64,000 nucleotides of DNA. Source: JAGWRI01 sp963728785. GTDB lineage: Bacteria; Gemmatimonadota; Gemmatimonadetes; Gemmatimonadales; Gemmatimonadaceae. Both the position numbers and the translations under genes were made by a program. Positions 51,443 through 61,191 of the stretch are shown piece after piece. The notes below the pieces were generated by a model. The model had not been told where the DNA came from, did not search any database, and was given only the letters and a program-made list of their open reading frames with translations. The stretch lies in assembly GCA_963728785.1 (NCBI GenBank), contig CAVSKV010000004.1, positions 744,001 to 808,000 on the forward strand, written 5' to 3'. The number at the start of each line of letters is the position of its first letter. The first letter of the stretch is position 1.

Positions 51443-53288
51443 AGTTCTGAGAAGCCGTGCCGTCGTCCTGCCGCTGGCGACCCTGTTTGTCATCGGCATG
51501 GGCGCCGCGGCGCGCGCCGGGACCAACGGCGTAGCGGCCAGCCGTTGGGTGTGGCTCGGCGGGCTGGTGGTGGTTGGGGCGCCGGTCGTGTGGCGCACGT
51601 TGCGCGGGGCGCTGGGCGGCCACTTTGCCACCGACGTGGTGGCGATGCTCGCCATCGTCGGAGCCGTGGCGGTCGGCCAGCCGCTGGCGGGACTGGTCAT
51701 CGTGCTCATGCAGACTGGCGGCGAAGCGCTCGAGCACTACGCCGAGGGGCGCGCATCGCGGGCCATCCGGGAGCTGGAGGCGGCGGCTCCGCGCACGGCG
51801 CACCGGCTGAACGGCGGCGGCGTTGCGGATATCACGGTGGACGATATCCAGGTGGGCGACCTGTTGCTGGTGCGGGCCGGGGAACTGGTGCCTTGCGACG
51901 GCATCGTGACCGACGGCCACTCACCGGTCGACGCTTCCCGCCTTACCGGCGAACCGATGCCGGTGAGCGCCGAGCCCGGCGTGGCGCTGATGAGCGGCAG
52001 CGTCAATGGCGACGGCGCATTGACCATGCGGGCCACGGCGCTGGCCAAGGAGAGCCAGTACGCCCGCATCGTCGACCTGGTGCGCCACGCGCAGGCGAGC
52101 AAGTCACCGTTGCAGCGCGTGGCCGACCGCTACGCGGTGTGGTTCACTCCGACCACGCTGATCGTCTGCACGGCCGCGTACTTCGACACGCATGACTGGG
52201 TGCGCGTGCTGGCGGTGCTCGTCGTGGCGACGCCCTGTCCGCTCATTCTCGCCACGCCGATCGCGATCATCGGCGGCATCAACGCCGCCGCCCGGCGCAT
52301 GGTGATCGTGCGCAATGGCGGTGCGCTGGAGCAGCTGAGCCGGGTGAACACGGCCATCTTCGACAAGACCGGCACGCTCACCGTAGGGACGCCCGCCGTC
52401 AGCCGCGTGGTGCCGGCGCCCGGCTTCACCGAAGACGAGGTGCTGCGACTGGCCGGTGCCGTGGAGCAGGGGTCGAGCCATCTACTGGCTCGCACGGTGG
52501 TGCACGAGGCCGAACGGCGGCTCGGCGGGCTACCCACGGCGCGCCATCTGCGCGAGACGCCGGGCCGCGGGCTCGTGGGCGACGTGGATGGGCGCGAGGT
52601 GGCGGTGGGCGCGCGGACGTACATCCTCGAACGGCCGGGAGTGTCGCTCGAGTCGGTGGCAGCGCTGGAGCACGGGGGCAGCGGACTCCGGGCCTACGTA
52701 GCCGTGGACGGGCGCCTGGCCGGCATCGTGGAGTATGCCGACCGGCTCCGGCCCGGTATCGCGGGCGTGTTCACCGACCTGGCGCGGCTCGGTATCCACC
52801 GCACCGTGCTGCTGTCGGGAGACCACACGCCCAATGCGCGGCAAGTGGCGCGCGAAGTCGGGATCTCGGAAGTGCACGGCGACCTGCTGCCCGAGGACAA
52901 GGTGGCGGTCGTGAACCGGCTGTCGCACGAGGGGGCGCGCGTGGTGATGGTGGGCGACGGCATCAACGACGCGCCGGCGCTCACCGCTGCGGACGTGGGA
53001 ATCGCGCTGGCCGGCCACGGCGGTGGCATCACCGCCGAGGCGGCGGACGTCGTGATTCTGGTGGATGAGCCGGCGCGCGTGGTCGAGGCGATCCGGATCG
53101 GCCAGCGGACGCTGCGTGTGGCGCGGCAGAGCATTTGGGCCGGATTGGGATTGAGCGCGGTGGCGATGGTGTTCGCGGCGCAGGGGTACATCGTACCGAC
53201 CGTGGGCGCGCTGCTGCAGGAAGCGATCGATGTAGCGGTAATCCTGAACGCCCTCAGGACGAGTTCGTCGCCCAAGGCACGGGCTTGA
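51432..53288 (+). CDS. P1B-type heavy-metal transporting ATPase (TPCP type)
   Basis: The product has 618 residues from a GTG that overlaps the previous gene by 11 bases. P-type motifs: LTGEP at 171-175, DKTGT with phosphorylated Asp311, and GDGINDAPAL. The membrane metal motif is TPCP at 267-270, not the CPC of copper/zinc types, and the last helix has QEAID. From memory these two features mark P1B-5-like ATPases (nickel/iron related). There is no N-terminal metal-binding domain and no hemerythrin-like tail. It exports or distributes a transition metal; which one is inference. Coupled to the stress protein gene. Confidence 0.85.
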   Translation: MKAEVLRSRAVVLPLATLFVIGMGAAARAGTNGVAASRWVWLGGLVVVGAPVVWRTLRGALGGHFATDVVAMLAIVGAVAVGQPLAGLVIVLMQTGGEALEHYAEGRASRAIRELEAAAPRTAHRLNGGGVADITVDDIQVGDLLLVRAGELVPCDGIVTDGHSPVDASRLTGEPMPVSAEPGVALMSGSVNGDGALTMRATALAKESQYARIVDLVRHAQASKSPLQRVADRYAVWFTPTTLIVCTAAYFDTHDWVRVLAVLVVATPCPLILATPIAIIGGINAAARRMVIVRNGGALEQLSRVNTAIFDKTGTLTVGTPAVSRVVPAPGFTEDEVLRLAGAVEQGSSHLLARTVVHEAERRLGGLPTARHLRETPGRGLVGDVDGREVAVGARTYILERPGVSLESVAALEHGGSGLRAYVAVDGRLAGIVEYADRLRPGIAGVFTDLARLGIHRTVLLSGDHTPNARQVAREVGISEVHGDLLPEDKVAVVNRLSHEGARVVMVGDGINDAPALTAADVGIALAGHGGGITAEAADVVILVDEPARVVEAIRIGQRTLRVARQSIWAGLGLSAVAMVFAAQGYIVPTVGALLQEAIDVAVILNALRTSSSPKARA

Positions 53289-53323
53289 CCGGCAGTTGAT
53301 CGGGGCTACCTTTCAGGCACTGG

Positions 53324-53397
<74 letters not shown>

Positions 53398-53401
53398 TAC
53401 G

Positions 53402-53430
53402 CCGGCCGGTCCGAAAGGGCCGGCCGGTTT
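53402..53430 (+). terminator. Terminator after tRNA-fMet
   Basis: An 11-bp stem (one G-T) with a GAAA loop, 53402-53412 against 53417-53427, followed by TTTCTGTT. It is a typical intrinsic terminator. Confidence 0.8.
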
Positions 53431-53476
53431 CTGTTGAGGCGGCCACTGGTTAGGTTATCGGGCCAGTGGCAGGCAT

Positions 53477-53550
53477 GGCAGGGTAGCTCAGGTGGTTAGA
53501 GCACGGCACTCATAATGCCGGGGTCGTGGGTTCGAGTCCCACCCCTGCTA
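53477..53550 (+). tRNA. tRNA-Met, elongator type (CAU)
   Basis: The 74-nt cloverleaf has acceptor stem GGCAGGG/CCCTGCT (one G-T), D arm GGTGGTTAGAGC, anticodon loop CTCATAA and T arm GGTTCGAGTCC. It closely resembles elongator Met tRNA. A CAU tRNA for Ile (later modified to read AUA) is possible and cannot be excluded from sequence alone. CCA not encoded. Confidence 0.88.
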
Positions 53551-53742
53551 CTAATTCGTGACGTCGTGAGATCAGGGGTGGACCCGTCGCCCTCGCGCCG
53601 AGCGCCGGCATGTGGGCCGCCGAGCCGCGGCCGATCTACACTTGCCCCGTACATCCCGCCGTCTTGACGCCACGATGGCGATCCCACTACGCTGCAAAGG
53701 GCCCTATGGGCAATCGGGTCGCTGGTGAATCAGGCGCACGCC

Positions 53743-55917
53743 ATGACAACGACGCCACTTCCCGACCGGGCCGACGCACCGCCGCACGACTCGGCGCGTT
53801 CCACGGAGCTGGACTCCATTCCCCGAGATGTGCGCATCGGTCAGCCGCTGCCCTGGGGCGCGCACCGGGTAGGCGATGGAGTCAACTTCTCGCTGTTCAG
53901 CCGGCATGCGACCAGAGTGTGGCTGGAGCTCTTCGACCGGCCCGACGACGCGATTCCGTCGCGCCGGATCGAGCTCGACCCCGCGCACCATCGCACGGGA
54001 GACGCTTGGCACGTCTGGGTGGGCCGCGCGCCCGTGGGCCAGTTGTACGGGTACCGACTGGACGGTCCGTACCGGCCGGAGGAGGGGTGCCGGTTCAATC
54101 CGCACAAGCTGCTTCTCGACCCGTACGCGAGGGCATTGACGGACGTGGACGATTGGGACTTCACGGCTGCGTACGGATACGATCCCGCCGCGCCGGCCGC
54201 CGATCTCACCATGTCGGCGAATGACGACGCGCGGGCGATGCCGAAGTGCGTGGTCACCGACGGCGACTTCGACTGGGACGGCGACCGGCCGCCGCGCCAC
54301 GCGTGGACGGACACGGTGATCTACGAAACGCACGTCCGCGGGGCCACGATCCACCCCAGCGCCGGCGTCGCGCATCCCGGCACCTACCGCGGGTTGATCG
54401 AAAAGATCCCGTACTTCGCGGATCTGGGGGTGACGACCATCGAGTTGATGCCGGTTCAGGAATTCAATGAACACGGCATGCAGCGCGTGAACCCGTTCAC
54501 CGGCGAGCCGCTGCGGAACTACTGGGGCTACAATCCCGTCGCCTTCCTCGCACCCAAGGCTTCCTACGGCGGCCACGACGCGGCGAGCCCGAAGCGACAC
54601 GAGTTCATGGCGATGGTCAAGGCGTTCCACGCAGCCGGCCTCGAGGTGATCGTGGACATCGTCCTCAATCACACCGCCGAGGCGAACGAGTTGGGGCCCA
54701 CGCTGTGCTTTCGAGGCATCGACAACCCCATCTTCTACATGCTCGACGATCACGACCGGCGCTTCTACCGGGACTTCACCGGCGTGGGCAACACGCTCAA
54801 CGCGAACCATCCCGTCGTGCGCGCCTTCATCATCGACGCGCTGCGATACTGGGTGATCGATCTGCACGTGGACGGTTTCCGCTTCGACCTGGCGTCGGTC
54901 CTCGGCCGCGACGAGCACGGGCGGATGCTCTCCAACCCGCCGCTGCTGGCGCAGATTGCCGAAGACCCGATTCTGCGCGACGTGAAGCTGATCGCTGAAG
55001 CGTGGGATGCCGGCGGCGCCTACCAGGTGGGCAGCTTCGCCGAGCGGCGGTGGGCCGAGTGGAACGGACGATTCCGCGACGACGTGCGCCGCTTCTGGCG
55101 CGGCGATCCGGGCACGGCGGGCGCGTTCGCGAGCCGCCTCTGCGGCAGCGCCGACTTATATGCGCGTTCGGGAACGGGACCGGCGGCCAGCATCAACTTC
55201 GTCACCTGCCACGACGGTTTCACGCTCAACGACCTGGTGAGCTACGAACGCAAGCACAACGCGCCCAATGGCGAAGGCAACCACGATGGCAGCGACGCCA
55301 ACTACAGCAGCAATGCTGGCGTCGAGGGCCCGACGGAAGACGCCGTGGTCGAAGGACTGCGGATCCGGCGAATCAAGAACTTCCTGGTGACGCTGTTTGC
55401 GTCGCGCGGCGTGCCAATGCTCCTCGGCGGCGACGAGTTTCGCCGCACCCAGGAGGGCAACAACAATGCGTATTGCCAGGACAACGCGGTCAGTTGGTAC
55501 GACTGGGCACTGGCGGAACGGCACCGCGACATCCGGGCCTTCGCCCGCGGCATGCTCGCCGTGCGGCGGCGGTTTGCCGTGCTCCGGGCGGAGACGTTCT
55601 ACGATGCCACGACGATTCGCTGGCTGTGGCCCGGTGGAGCGGGGCCGCAGTGGGCGGACCAGAGACTCCGCTCGGTCGCCTGCGTGGTCACCGATGCCGC
55701 GGATACCAGGCTCCTGCTGGCCTTCAATGCTGGAGAGACACCGGTGACGTATGCGCTCCCATCGCCGGGCGGTTCGCGGGCCTGGCATCGGGTGGTGGAC
55801 ACCTTTTGCGCCCCGCCGGACGATCTGAGCGCGCCGGGGCACGAACCCCGCGTCGACGACCAGGCCTCGTATCGCCTCGGGCCGCAAAGCGCCGTCATTC
55901 TTGCGGCGCTGCCGTAG
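53743..55917 (+). CDS. glgX: Glycogen debranching enzyme GlgX
   Basis: The product has 724 residues from the ATG; a GTG six codons earlier is possible. It cleaves alpha-1,6 branches of glycogen trimmed by phosphorylase. N-terminal CBM48 has WGAHRVGDGVNFSLFSRHA. The GH13 barrel has NYWGYNPVAFLAP, the nucleophile in HVDGFRFDLAS, the acid in VKLIAEAWDAGG and the transition-state Asp in NFVTCHDGFTLNDLVSY. FLLGGDEF-like (MLLGGDEFRRTQEGNNN) follows. Complete. About 190 bases separate it from the tRNA; nothing else is seen in that gap. Confidence 0.95.
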   Translation: MTTTPLPDRADAPPHDSARSTELDSIPRDVRIGQPLPWGAHRVGDGVNFSLFSRHATRVWLELFDRPDDAIPSRRIELDPAHHRTGDAWHVWVGRAPVGQLYGYRLDGPYRPEEGCRFNPHKLLLDPYARALTDVDDWDFTAAYGYDPAAPAADLTMSANDDARAMPKCVVTDGDFDWDGDRPPRHAWTDTVIYETHVRGATIHPSAGVAHPGTYRGLIEKIPYFADLGVTTIELMPVQEFNEHGMQRVNPFTGEPLRNYWGYNPVAFLAPKASYGGHDAASPKRHEFMAMVKAFHAAGLEVIVDIVLNHTAEANELGPTLCFRGIDNPIFYMLDDHDRRFYRDFTGVGNTLNANHPVVRAFIIDALRYWVIDLHVDGFRFDLASVLGRDEHGRMLSNPPLLAQIAEDPILRDVKLIAEAWDAGGAYQVGSFAERRWAEWNGRFRDDVRRFWRGDPGTAGAFASRLCGSADLYARSGTGPAASINFVTCHDGFTLNDLVSYERKHNAPNGEGNHDGSDANYSSNAGVEGPTEDAVVEGLRIRRIKNFLVTLFASRGVPMLLGGDEFRRTQEGNNNAYCQDNAVSWYDWALAERHRDIRAFARGMLAVRRRFAVLRAETFYDATTIRWLWPGGAGPQWADQRLRSVACVVTDAADTRLLLAFNAGETPVTYALPSPGGSRAWHRVVDTFCAPPDDLSAPGHEPRVDDQASYRLGPQSAVILAALP

Positions 55918-56080
55918 TGTCTTGCCGCCGGCGCGATGGCCGAGGTCGGCAAGACGAGGCGATGTAGGCGTATCGCTCGCAGAGCTTCCGGGTTCTCCTC
56001 ACGAAGCTCCCCTCATCGGGCAGTAGCATTCGTGCACAGAGGCAGAGGGCCGGGCCGCGGCAGACGACGGTCGGGAATCG

Positions 56081-56347
56081 GTGAGACATTGCGAGATGTT
56101 CGTCTTCGACTCCGCGCTATCGCGGACCATTCGCCGCCGGTCACGGAGGAGTGGGACGGCGGAAGCACCCGCGGTCGGGCCGCTGTCCCCGCAGTTGCTC
56201 GATCGGATGCAACGCTATTGGCAGGCGGCGGACTATCTCACGGTCGGCCAGGTCTGCCTGAGCGAGCATCCTCTACGGCGCGAACCGTCCGCGCCCACGC
56301 CGCTGGCCAAGGGACAGCCGCGCAATGAGGTGTTCACCGATGCCTGA
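56081..56347 (+). pseudogene. Phosphoketolase N-terminal remnant
   Basis: An 88-codon frame whose middle, 56183-56290, reads LSPQLLDRMQRYWQAADYLT, then VGQVCLSEHPLRREP. This matches the conserved opening of phosphoketolases (LL-x-x-I-x-x-YWRAANYLSVGQIYL-x-x-NPLLREP pattern). The rest of that roughly 800-residue enzyme is missing: after APTPLAKGQP the frame stops, and the pgm gene begins eight bases before the stop. The first 34 codons show no homology. I read it as an old deletion remnant rather than a working gene. The 163 bases before it, after glgX, hold nothing recognisable. Confidence 0.7.
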
Positions 56348-58034
56348 GTCAGCCGTGCACGCTCCGCACCGGGGGACGGCCGGGGCAGTGAGCCCACTCG
56401 CCGGTGAGCCGGCCCCCGTGAGCATGCTGGTGGACGTGCCGCGGTTGGTGACGGCGTACTACGCCGAGATTCCCGATCCGTTGGTGGATGCCCAGCGCGT
56501 GGCGTTCGGCACTTCGGGCCACCGAGGATCATCCCTCACCCTGAGCTTCAACGAGCGCCACATTCTTGCGATCACGCAGGCCATCTGCCTGTACCGCAAG
56601 GATCGTGGGATCGACGGACCGTTGTTCATGGGGTTCGACACCCACGCGCTGTCGGTGCCGGCGTTCACTACGGCGCTCGAAGTGCTTGCCGCGAACGACG
56701 TGGACGTCATGATCGCGCCCGACGGCGCCTACACGCCCACCCCCGTCATCTCGCACGCCATCCTGACCCACAATCGCGGGCGGGCGGACCATCTGGCCGA
56801 CGGCATCGTGGTGACGCCGTCGCACAATCCACCCGATGACGGCGGCTTCAAGTACAATCCGCCGCACGGCGGCCCGGCCGGCCCGGACGTCACCGGGTGG
56901 ATCGAGCCGCGCGCGAACCTCCTGCTCGGCCAGGGCGCGTCCGCCGTTCGACGCATGACGTTTGCCCGCGCGCTCAGTGCGGGGACGACGCACCGGCACG
57001 ACTTTCTGGAAAGTTACGTCGCTGATTTGTCGTCGGCGGTGGACCTCGACGTAGTGCGGCAGGCGCGGTTGCATCTCGCCGTGGACCCTCTCGGTGGGGC
57101 GGGCGTGCAATACTGGCATCGCATTGCGGACCGGTTCGAACTGGACCTCTCCGTGGTGAGTGATGTCGTCGATCCGACCTTCCGATTCATGACGGTGGAT
57201 CACGACGGGAAGATCCGTATGGATCCGTCGTCACCGTACGCGATGCGCCGTCTCGTCGCGCTGAAAAATCGGTTCGACATCGCCTGGGCCTGCGATCCCG
57301 ACCACGATCGCCACGGGATCGTCAGCCCGGGCATCGGGCTGATGCCTCCCAATCATTATCTGGCGGTGGTCGTCCAGTACCTGTTCACGCAACGGCCCGA
57401 ATGGGGCCGCGCCGCGCAGGTGGGAAAGACCGTAGTCACCAGCTCGCTCATCGATCGCGTGGCGGCGCGCCTCGGGCGCACGGTCTGCGATGTGCCCGTG
57501 GGCTTCAAGTGGTTCGTGGACGGTCTGCTCGACGGCACCCTGGGCTTTGCCGGCGAAGAGAGCGCGGGGGCCACGTTCCTGAGGCGCGACGGTACGGTCT
57601 GGACCACGGACAAGGACGGAATCGTGTCCGGGTTGCTCGCAGCAGAGATGACGGCTCGGTTGGGGCGCAGTCCGGGCGACGCATATCGCGAGCTGACGAG
57701 GGTGTTGGGTGAGCCGGTCTACGAGCGCGTAGATCTTCCGGCGACCGCAGAAGAGAAGCGGCGGCTGGCGCGGCTTGCCCCCGCCCAGGTTCACGCCACG
57801 CAGCTGGCCGGCGAGCCGATCCAGGCAATGCTGACGCAGGCGACGGGCAATGGGGCGCCGATCGGCGGGCTCAAGGTGGTCGCCGAGCACGGATGGTTCG
57901 CGGCGCGCCCCTCGGGCACCGAGAACATCCTCAAGATCTACGCCGAGACCTTCCAGGGGGCGGTCCACCTCGGCCGTATCCTGGATGAGGCAGAAGGAAT
58001 CGTCCACTCGGCGCTCGCCGACGCTCCGGGCTGA
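56340..58034 (+). CDS. pgm: Alpha-D-glucose phosphate phosphoglucomutase
   Basis: The product has 564 residues. Interconverts glucose-1-phosphate and glucose-6-phosphate. Catalytic serine loop GIVVTPSHNPPDDGGFKYNP, metal loop DPDHDRHG, substrate-binding GEESAGATFLRRDG and the phosphate-binding C-terminus SGTENILKIYAE. GTSGHRG at residues about 57-63 is typical. Start at 56340 is 8 bases inside the phosphoketolase remnant; ATG at 56325 is the alternative. Length matches the Pgm family. It links GlgP output (glucose-1-phosphate) to glycolysis. Confidence 0.95.
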   Translation: MPESAVHAPHRGTAGAVSPLAGEPAPVSMLVDVPRLVTAYYAEIPDPLVDAQRVAFGTSGHRGSSLTLSFNERHILAITQAICLYRKDRGIDGPLFMGFDTHALSVPAFTTALEVLAANDVDVMIAPDGAYTPTPVISHAILTHNRGRADHLADGIVVTPSHNPPDDGGFKYNPPHGGPAGPDVTGWIEPRANLLLGQGASAVRRMTFARALSAGTTHRHDFLESYVADLSSAVDLDVVRQARLHLAVDPLGGAGVQYWHRIADRFELDLSVVSDVVDPTFRFMTVDHDGKIRMDPSSPYAMRRLVALKNRFDIAWACDPDHDRHGIVSPGIGLMPPNHYLAVVVQYLFTQRPEWGRAAQVGKTVVTSSLIDRVAARLGRTVCDVPVGFKWFVDGLLDGTLGFAGEESAGATFLRRDGTVWTTDKDGIVSGLLAAEMTARLGRSPGDAYRELTRVLGEPVYERVDLPATAEEKRRLARLAPAQVHATQLAGEPIQAMLTQATGNGAPIGGLKVVAEHGWFAARPSGTENILKIYAETFQGAVHLGRILDEAEGIVHSALADAPG

Positions 58035-58047
58035 GGGTGGAGGCCGT

Positions 58048-60588
58048 ATGGCTGCTCGAAAGATTCGGAACCTGTCGCTTCGCCGCGATGTCGCGCACCT
58101 GGACGAACTCGCCGAACTCGCGCTCGATCTGCGATCGACCTGGAATCACCAAGCCGACGAGGTCTGGAGCCATCTCGACTCCGAGCTCTGGGACCTCACC
58201 CACAATCCGTGGATCGTGCTGCAGACGGTTTCCCGGGGAACGCTGCGCGTCGCGCTGGCCGACGCGAACTTCCGGAAGCGGGTGAACGAACTGGTCGAGG
58301 CGTCCCGGCACGCGGCGACGGCACCGGGATGGTTCCAGCAGCATCACAGCGAATCGAAGCTGTCGTGCGTGGCCTATTTCTGCATGGAATTCATGCTGAG
58401 CGAGGCGCTCCCGATCTACTCGGGCGGTCTGGGGAACGTGGCCGGCGACCAGTTGAAGGCGGCCGACGATCTCGGCGTGCCGGTGGTCGGTGTTGGCCTG
58501 CTGTATCAACAGGGCAACTTCCGCCAGGTGATCGACCGCGACGGGGCGCAGCAGGCGTTCTACCCGTACAACGACCCGGGCCAATTGCCGGTGACTCCCC
58601 TGCGCGGCCGCGACGGAGGTTGGTTGCGGATACAGATCCCGCTGCCCGGCTACGCGCTGTGGCTTCGCACGTGGCAGGCGCAGGTGGGACGGACCCGCCT
58701 GTACCTGCTCGACAGCAACGACGCGGCGAACTTTCCGCCCCACCGTGGAATCACCGGCGAGTTGTACGGCGGTCCTCCCGAGATGCGACTGAAGCAGGAA
58801 CTCGTGCTCGGCATCGGCGGCTGGCGCCTGCTGCAGGCGCTGGGCCTGCAGCCCGAGGTCTGCCACATGAACGAAGGCCACGCCGCCTTCGCCGTGCTCG
58901 AACGCGCACGGCAGTTCATGCGTGAAGCTGGCGTGCCGTTCGACGTGGCCCTGACGGCCACTCGCGCCGGTAACCTGTTCACCACCCACACGCCGGTGGC
59001 CGCAGGGTTCGACCAGTTCACGCCGGGGTTGATCACCGAATACCTCGGCACCTATGCGGAGCAGGAACTCGGGTTGTCGCAGAGCGAATTGCTGGCGCTG
59101 GGACGCGCTCGCCCGGACGATGCCATCGAACCGTTCAACATGGCGTATCTCGCCGTGCACGGCAGCGGGGCCGTAAGCGGTGTGAGCCAACTCCACGCGA
59201 AGGTGAGCCGTGGGATCTTCCAGCCGCTGTTTCCCCGTTGGCCCGAAGTCGAAGTGCCGGTGAGCGCGGTGACCAATGGCATCCATACGCCGAGTTGGGA
59301 TTCCGCCGAAGCCGATGCCCTCTGGACGCAGGCCTCGAGCAAGGACCGCTGGCGCGGCGCGCTCGGCGGGCTCGAAGACGCCATCCGCGCCGTGCCGGAT
59401 TCCGCGCTGTGGCAGATGCGCACCGCCGCGCGTGCGTCGCTGGTGGACTACGTGCGTGCGCAGTTTGCTCGCCAGTTGGCGGCTTCGGGAGCCGGGCCGG
59501 AAAGAATCGAGGAAGCTCGGCGGGCCCTCGATGGCGGCGCACTGACGCTCGGGTTCGCCCGTCGATTCACCGGCTACAAGCGGCCCACGCTCCTCCTCCA
59601 CGATTCGGCGCGACTACTACGGATCCTCACCGATCCCGACCGTCCGGCATATCTGATCGTCGCCGGCAAGGCCCATCCGGCCGACAAGGAAGGATGCGAT
59701 ATGGTGCAGGAGTGGGTGACCTTCATGCGCCGTCCGGAAACCCAGGGGCACGTGATCTTTCTGGCCGACGACGACATGCTGCTCACCGAGCGTCTGGTGC
59801 AGGGGGTGGACGTCTGGATCAACACGCCGCGCCGCCCGTGGGAGGCCTGCGGGACGAGCGGCATGAAGACCCTGGTGAACGGCGGCCTCAACGTGTCGGA
59901 GCTCGACGGGTGGTGGGCTGAGGCGTTCACCGCCGATGTGGGGTGGGCCATCGGGGATCGACGGGTGCACGACAGCGACTTGGCTTGGGATGCCGTAGAA
60001 GCCGATGCACTGTACGGCCTGCTGGAACACGAAATCGCACCGGCGTTCTACGCCCGCGGGCCGGACCAGATTCCCCGCGCCTGGATCACCCGGGTTCGGG
60101 AGAGCATGGCGCGGTTGACCCCCAGGTTCTCGAGCAATCGCGCGGTCCGCGAGTACACGACGGGCTACTACCTTCCCGCGGCCGCGGCATATCGGGCGCG
60201 CTCGGCGGACAAGGCGTCACTGGCGCGGGCGGTCACTGACTGGCGGCGAAACCTGGCGCGGTACTGGAGCGGTCTCACTCTCGGTCCGGTGCAGGTCGCG
60301 TCACAGCCCGACCGGCACGAATTCACCGTCGAGGCCGATCTCAACGGCGTCGCGCCAGATACCGTGGCCGTGGAACTCTACGCGGACGGGAAGGACGATG
60401 GTCCGCCCGAACGATATGAGATGAAACGCGTGGCACCGATTCCGGGCGCACCTACGCGATTCCGGTTCCGTGCCGACGTGCCGGGTGCGCGCCCGGCTTC
60501 GGACTATACGCCGCGCGTGGTGCCAAAGTACCCAAACGTGCCGGCTCCGCTGGAAGCGCCGTGGATCCGGTGGCCGGCGGCGGATTGA
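58048..60588 (+). CDS. glgP: Alpha-glucan (glycogen) phosphorylase
   Basis: The product has 846 residues. GGAGG sits five bases before the ATG. Phosphorolysis of glycogen to glucose-1-phosphate. It belongs to the GT35 group with the short N-terminal part: AYFCMEFMLSEALPIYSGGL, YSGGLGNVAGDQLKAADDLG, then TATRAGNLFTTHTPVAAGFD. The PLP lysine region is EACGTSGMKTLVNGGLNVSE. A final beta domain with YDDGPPERYEMKRV-like sequence (about 730-846) is an extra C-terminal extension typical of the long form. Coupled in order with pgm 13 bases upstream. Together with glgX this forms the glycogen degradation path. Confidence 0.93.
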   Translation: MAARKIRNLSLRRDVAHLDELAELALDLRSTWNHQADEVWSHLDSELWDLTHNPWIVLQTVSRGTLRVALADANFRKRVNELVEASRHAATAPGWFQQHHSESKLSCVAYFCMEFMLSEALPIYSGGLGNVAGDQLKAADDLGVPVVGVGLLYQQGNFRQVIDRDGAQQAFYPYNDPGQLPVTPLRGRDGGWLRIQIPLPGYALWLRTWQAQVGRTRLYLLDSNDAANFPPHRGITGELYGGPPEMRLKQELVLGIGGWRLLQALGLQPEVCHMNEGHAAFAVLERARQFMREAGVPFDVALTATRAGNLFTTHTPVAAGFDQFTPGLITEYLGTYAEQELGLSQSELLALGRARPDDAIEPFNMAYLAVHGSGAVSGVSQLHAKVSRGIFQPLFPRWPEVEVPVSAVTNGIHTPSWDSAEADALWTQASSKDRWRGALGGLEDAIRAVPDSALWQMRTAARASLVDYVRAQFARQLAASGAGPERIEEARRALDGGALTLGFARRFTGYKRPTLLLHDSARLLRILTDPDRPAYLIVAGKAHPADKEGCDMVQEWVTFMRRPETQGHVIFLADDDMLLTERLVQGVDVWINTPRRPWEACGTSGMKTLVNGGLNVSELDGWWAEAFTADVGWAIGDRRVHDSDLAWDAVEADALYGLLEHEIAPAFYARGPDQIPRAWITRVRESMARLTPRFSSNRAVREYTTGYYLPAAAAYRARSADKASLARAVTDWRRNLARYWSGLTLGPVQVASQPDRHEFTVEADLNGVAPDTVAVELYADGKDDGPPERYEMKRVAPIPGAPTRFRFRADVPGARPASDYTPRVVPKYPNVPAPLEAPWIRWPAAD

Positions 60589-60612
60589 GCGATTCGTGGC
60601 GAGGAGGCGGTC

Positions 60613-61151
60613 ATGACGAGCACATCGCAGTTCGTTCGGTGGTTCAAGGACATCGGGATGGACGACGTCCCCGCCGTGAGCGGAGAGAATGCGTCATTGG
60701 GCGAGATGTATCGCTGGTTGACGCCGGCCGGCGTGCGCTCGACAAGAGCGACATGACGGCGCGCTCCGCCGCCGGCGCACGCGCGCGCGAGATTGTGTAT
60801 TCGGCGCCGCTCCCGTCGGCGCTCGAGCGTGAGATTCGCGAGGCCTACGCCGAGTTCGGCGCGGAGTACGGACCGGGGCTGACGGTTGCCGTTCGCAGCT
60901 CGGCCACTGCCGAGGACCTGCCCACCGCCAGCTTCGCCGGGCAGCACGGGAATTACCTCAACGTGCGGGGAGAAGCGCATCTGCTCGACGCCTACCGGCA
61001 CTGCCTGGCCAGCCTGTTCACCGATCGGGCCATTCACTACCGGCTCGACAAGGGGTTCGACCACTTCAAGCTGGCCCTCTCCGCCGGGGTGATGAAGATG
61101 GTTCTGGGTCGCGCGACCGTTGACATGAATCAGGCAACGCCACGGTCATAG
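60613..61151 (+). pseudogene. ppsA: Phosphoenolpyruvate synthase remnant (frameshifted, truncated)
   Basis: The frame opens after GAGGAGG (60601-60607) with MTSTSQFVRWFKDIGMDDVP, then SGENASLGEMYRWLTPAGVR, the N-terminus of PEP synthase. It stops at 60754-60756. From about 60736 the reading frame shifts by two bases and resumes with LDKSDMTAR, AVRSSATAEDLPTASFAGQH, LNVRGEAHLLDAYRHC and YRLDKGFDHFKLALSAGVMK. That is the PEP synthase ATP-binding domain, after loss of about 40 codons. It ends at residue 133 of the second frame where a full enzyme needs nearly 800. A clear, well-translated remnant of the once-complete gene that followed glgP. Confidence 0.82.
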
Positions 61152-61191
61152 TGAGGGACTCACCCACAGCCCCTCAGACGTTTGCGGCGCT

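Noticed and set aside
53551..53742. Gene or regulatory RNA between the tRNA and glgX
   Set aside because: No convincing frame, hairpin with T tract or known RNA motif was seen.
56081..56347. Complete small gene with a phosphoketolase-like domain
   Set aside because: Only about 36 codons are homologous, the rest of the enzyme is missing, and the upstream part is unrelated; remnant is simpler.
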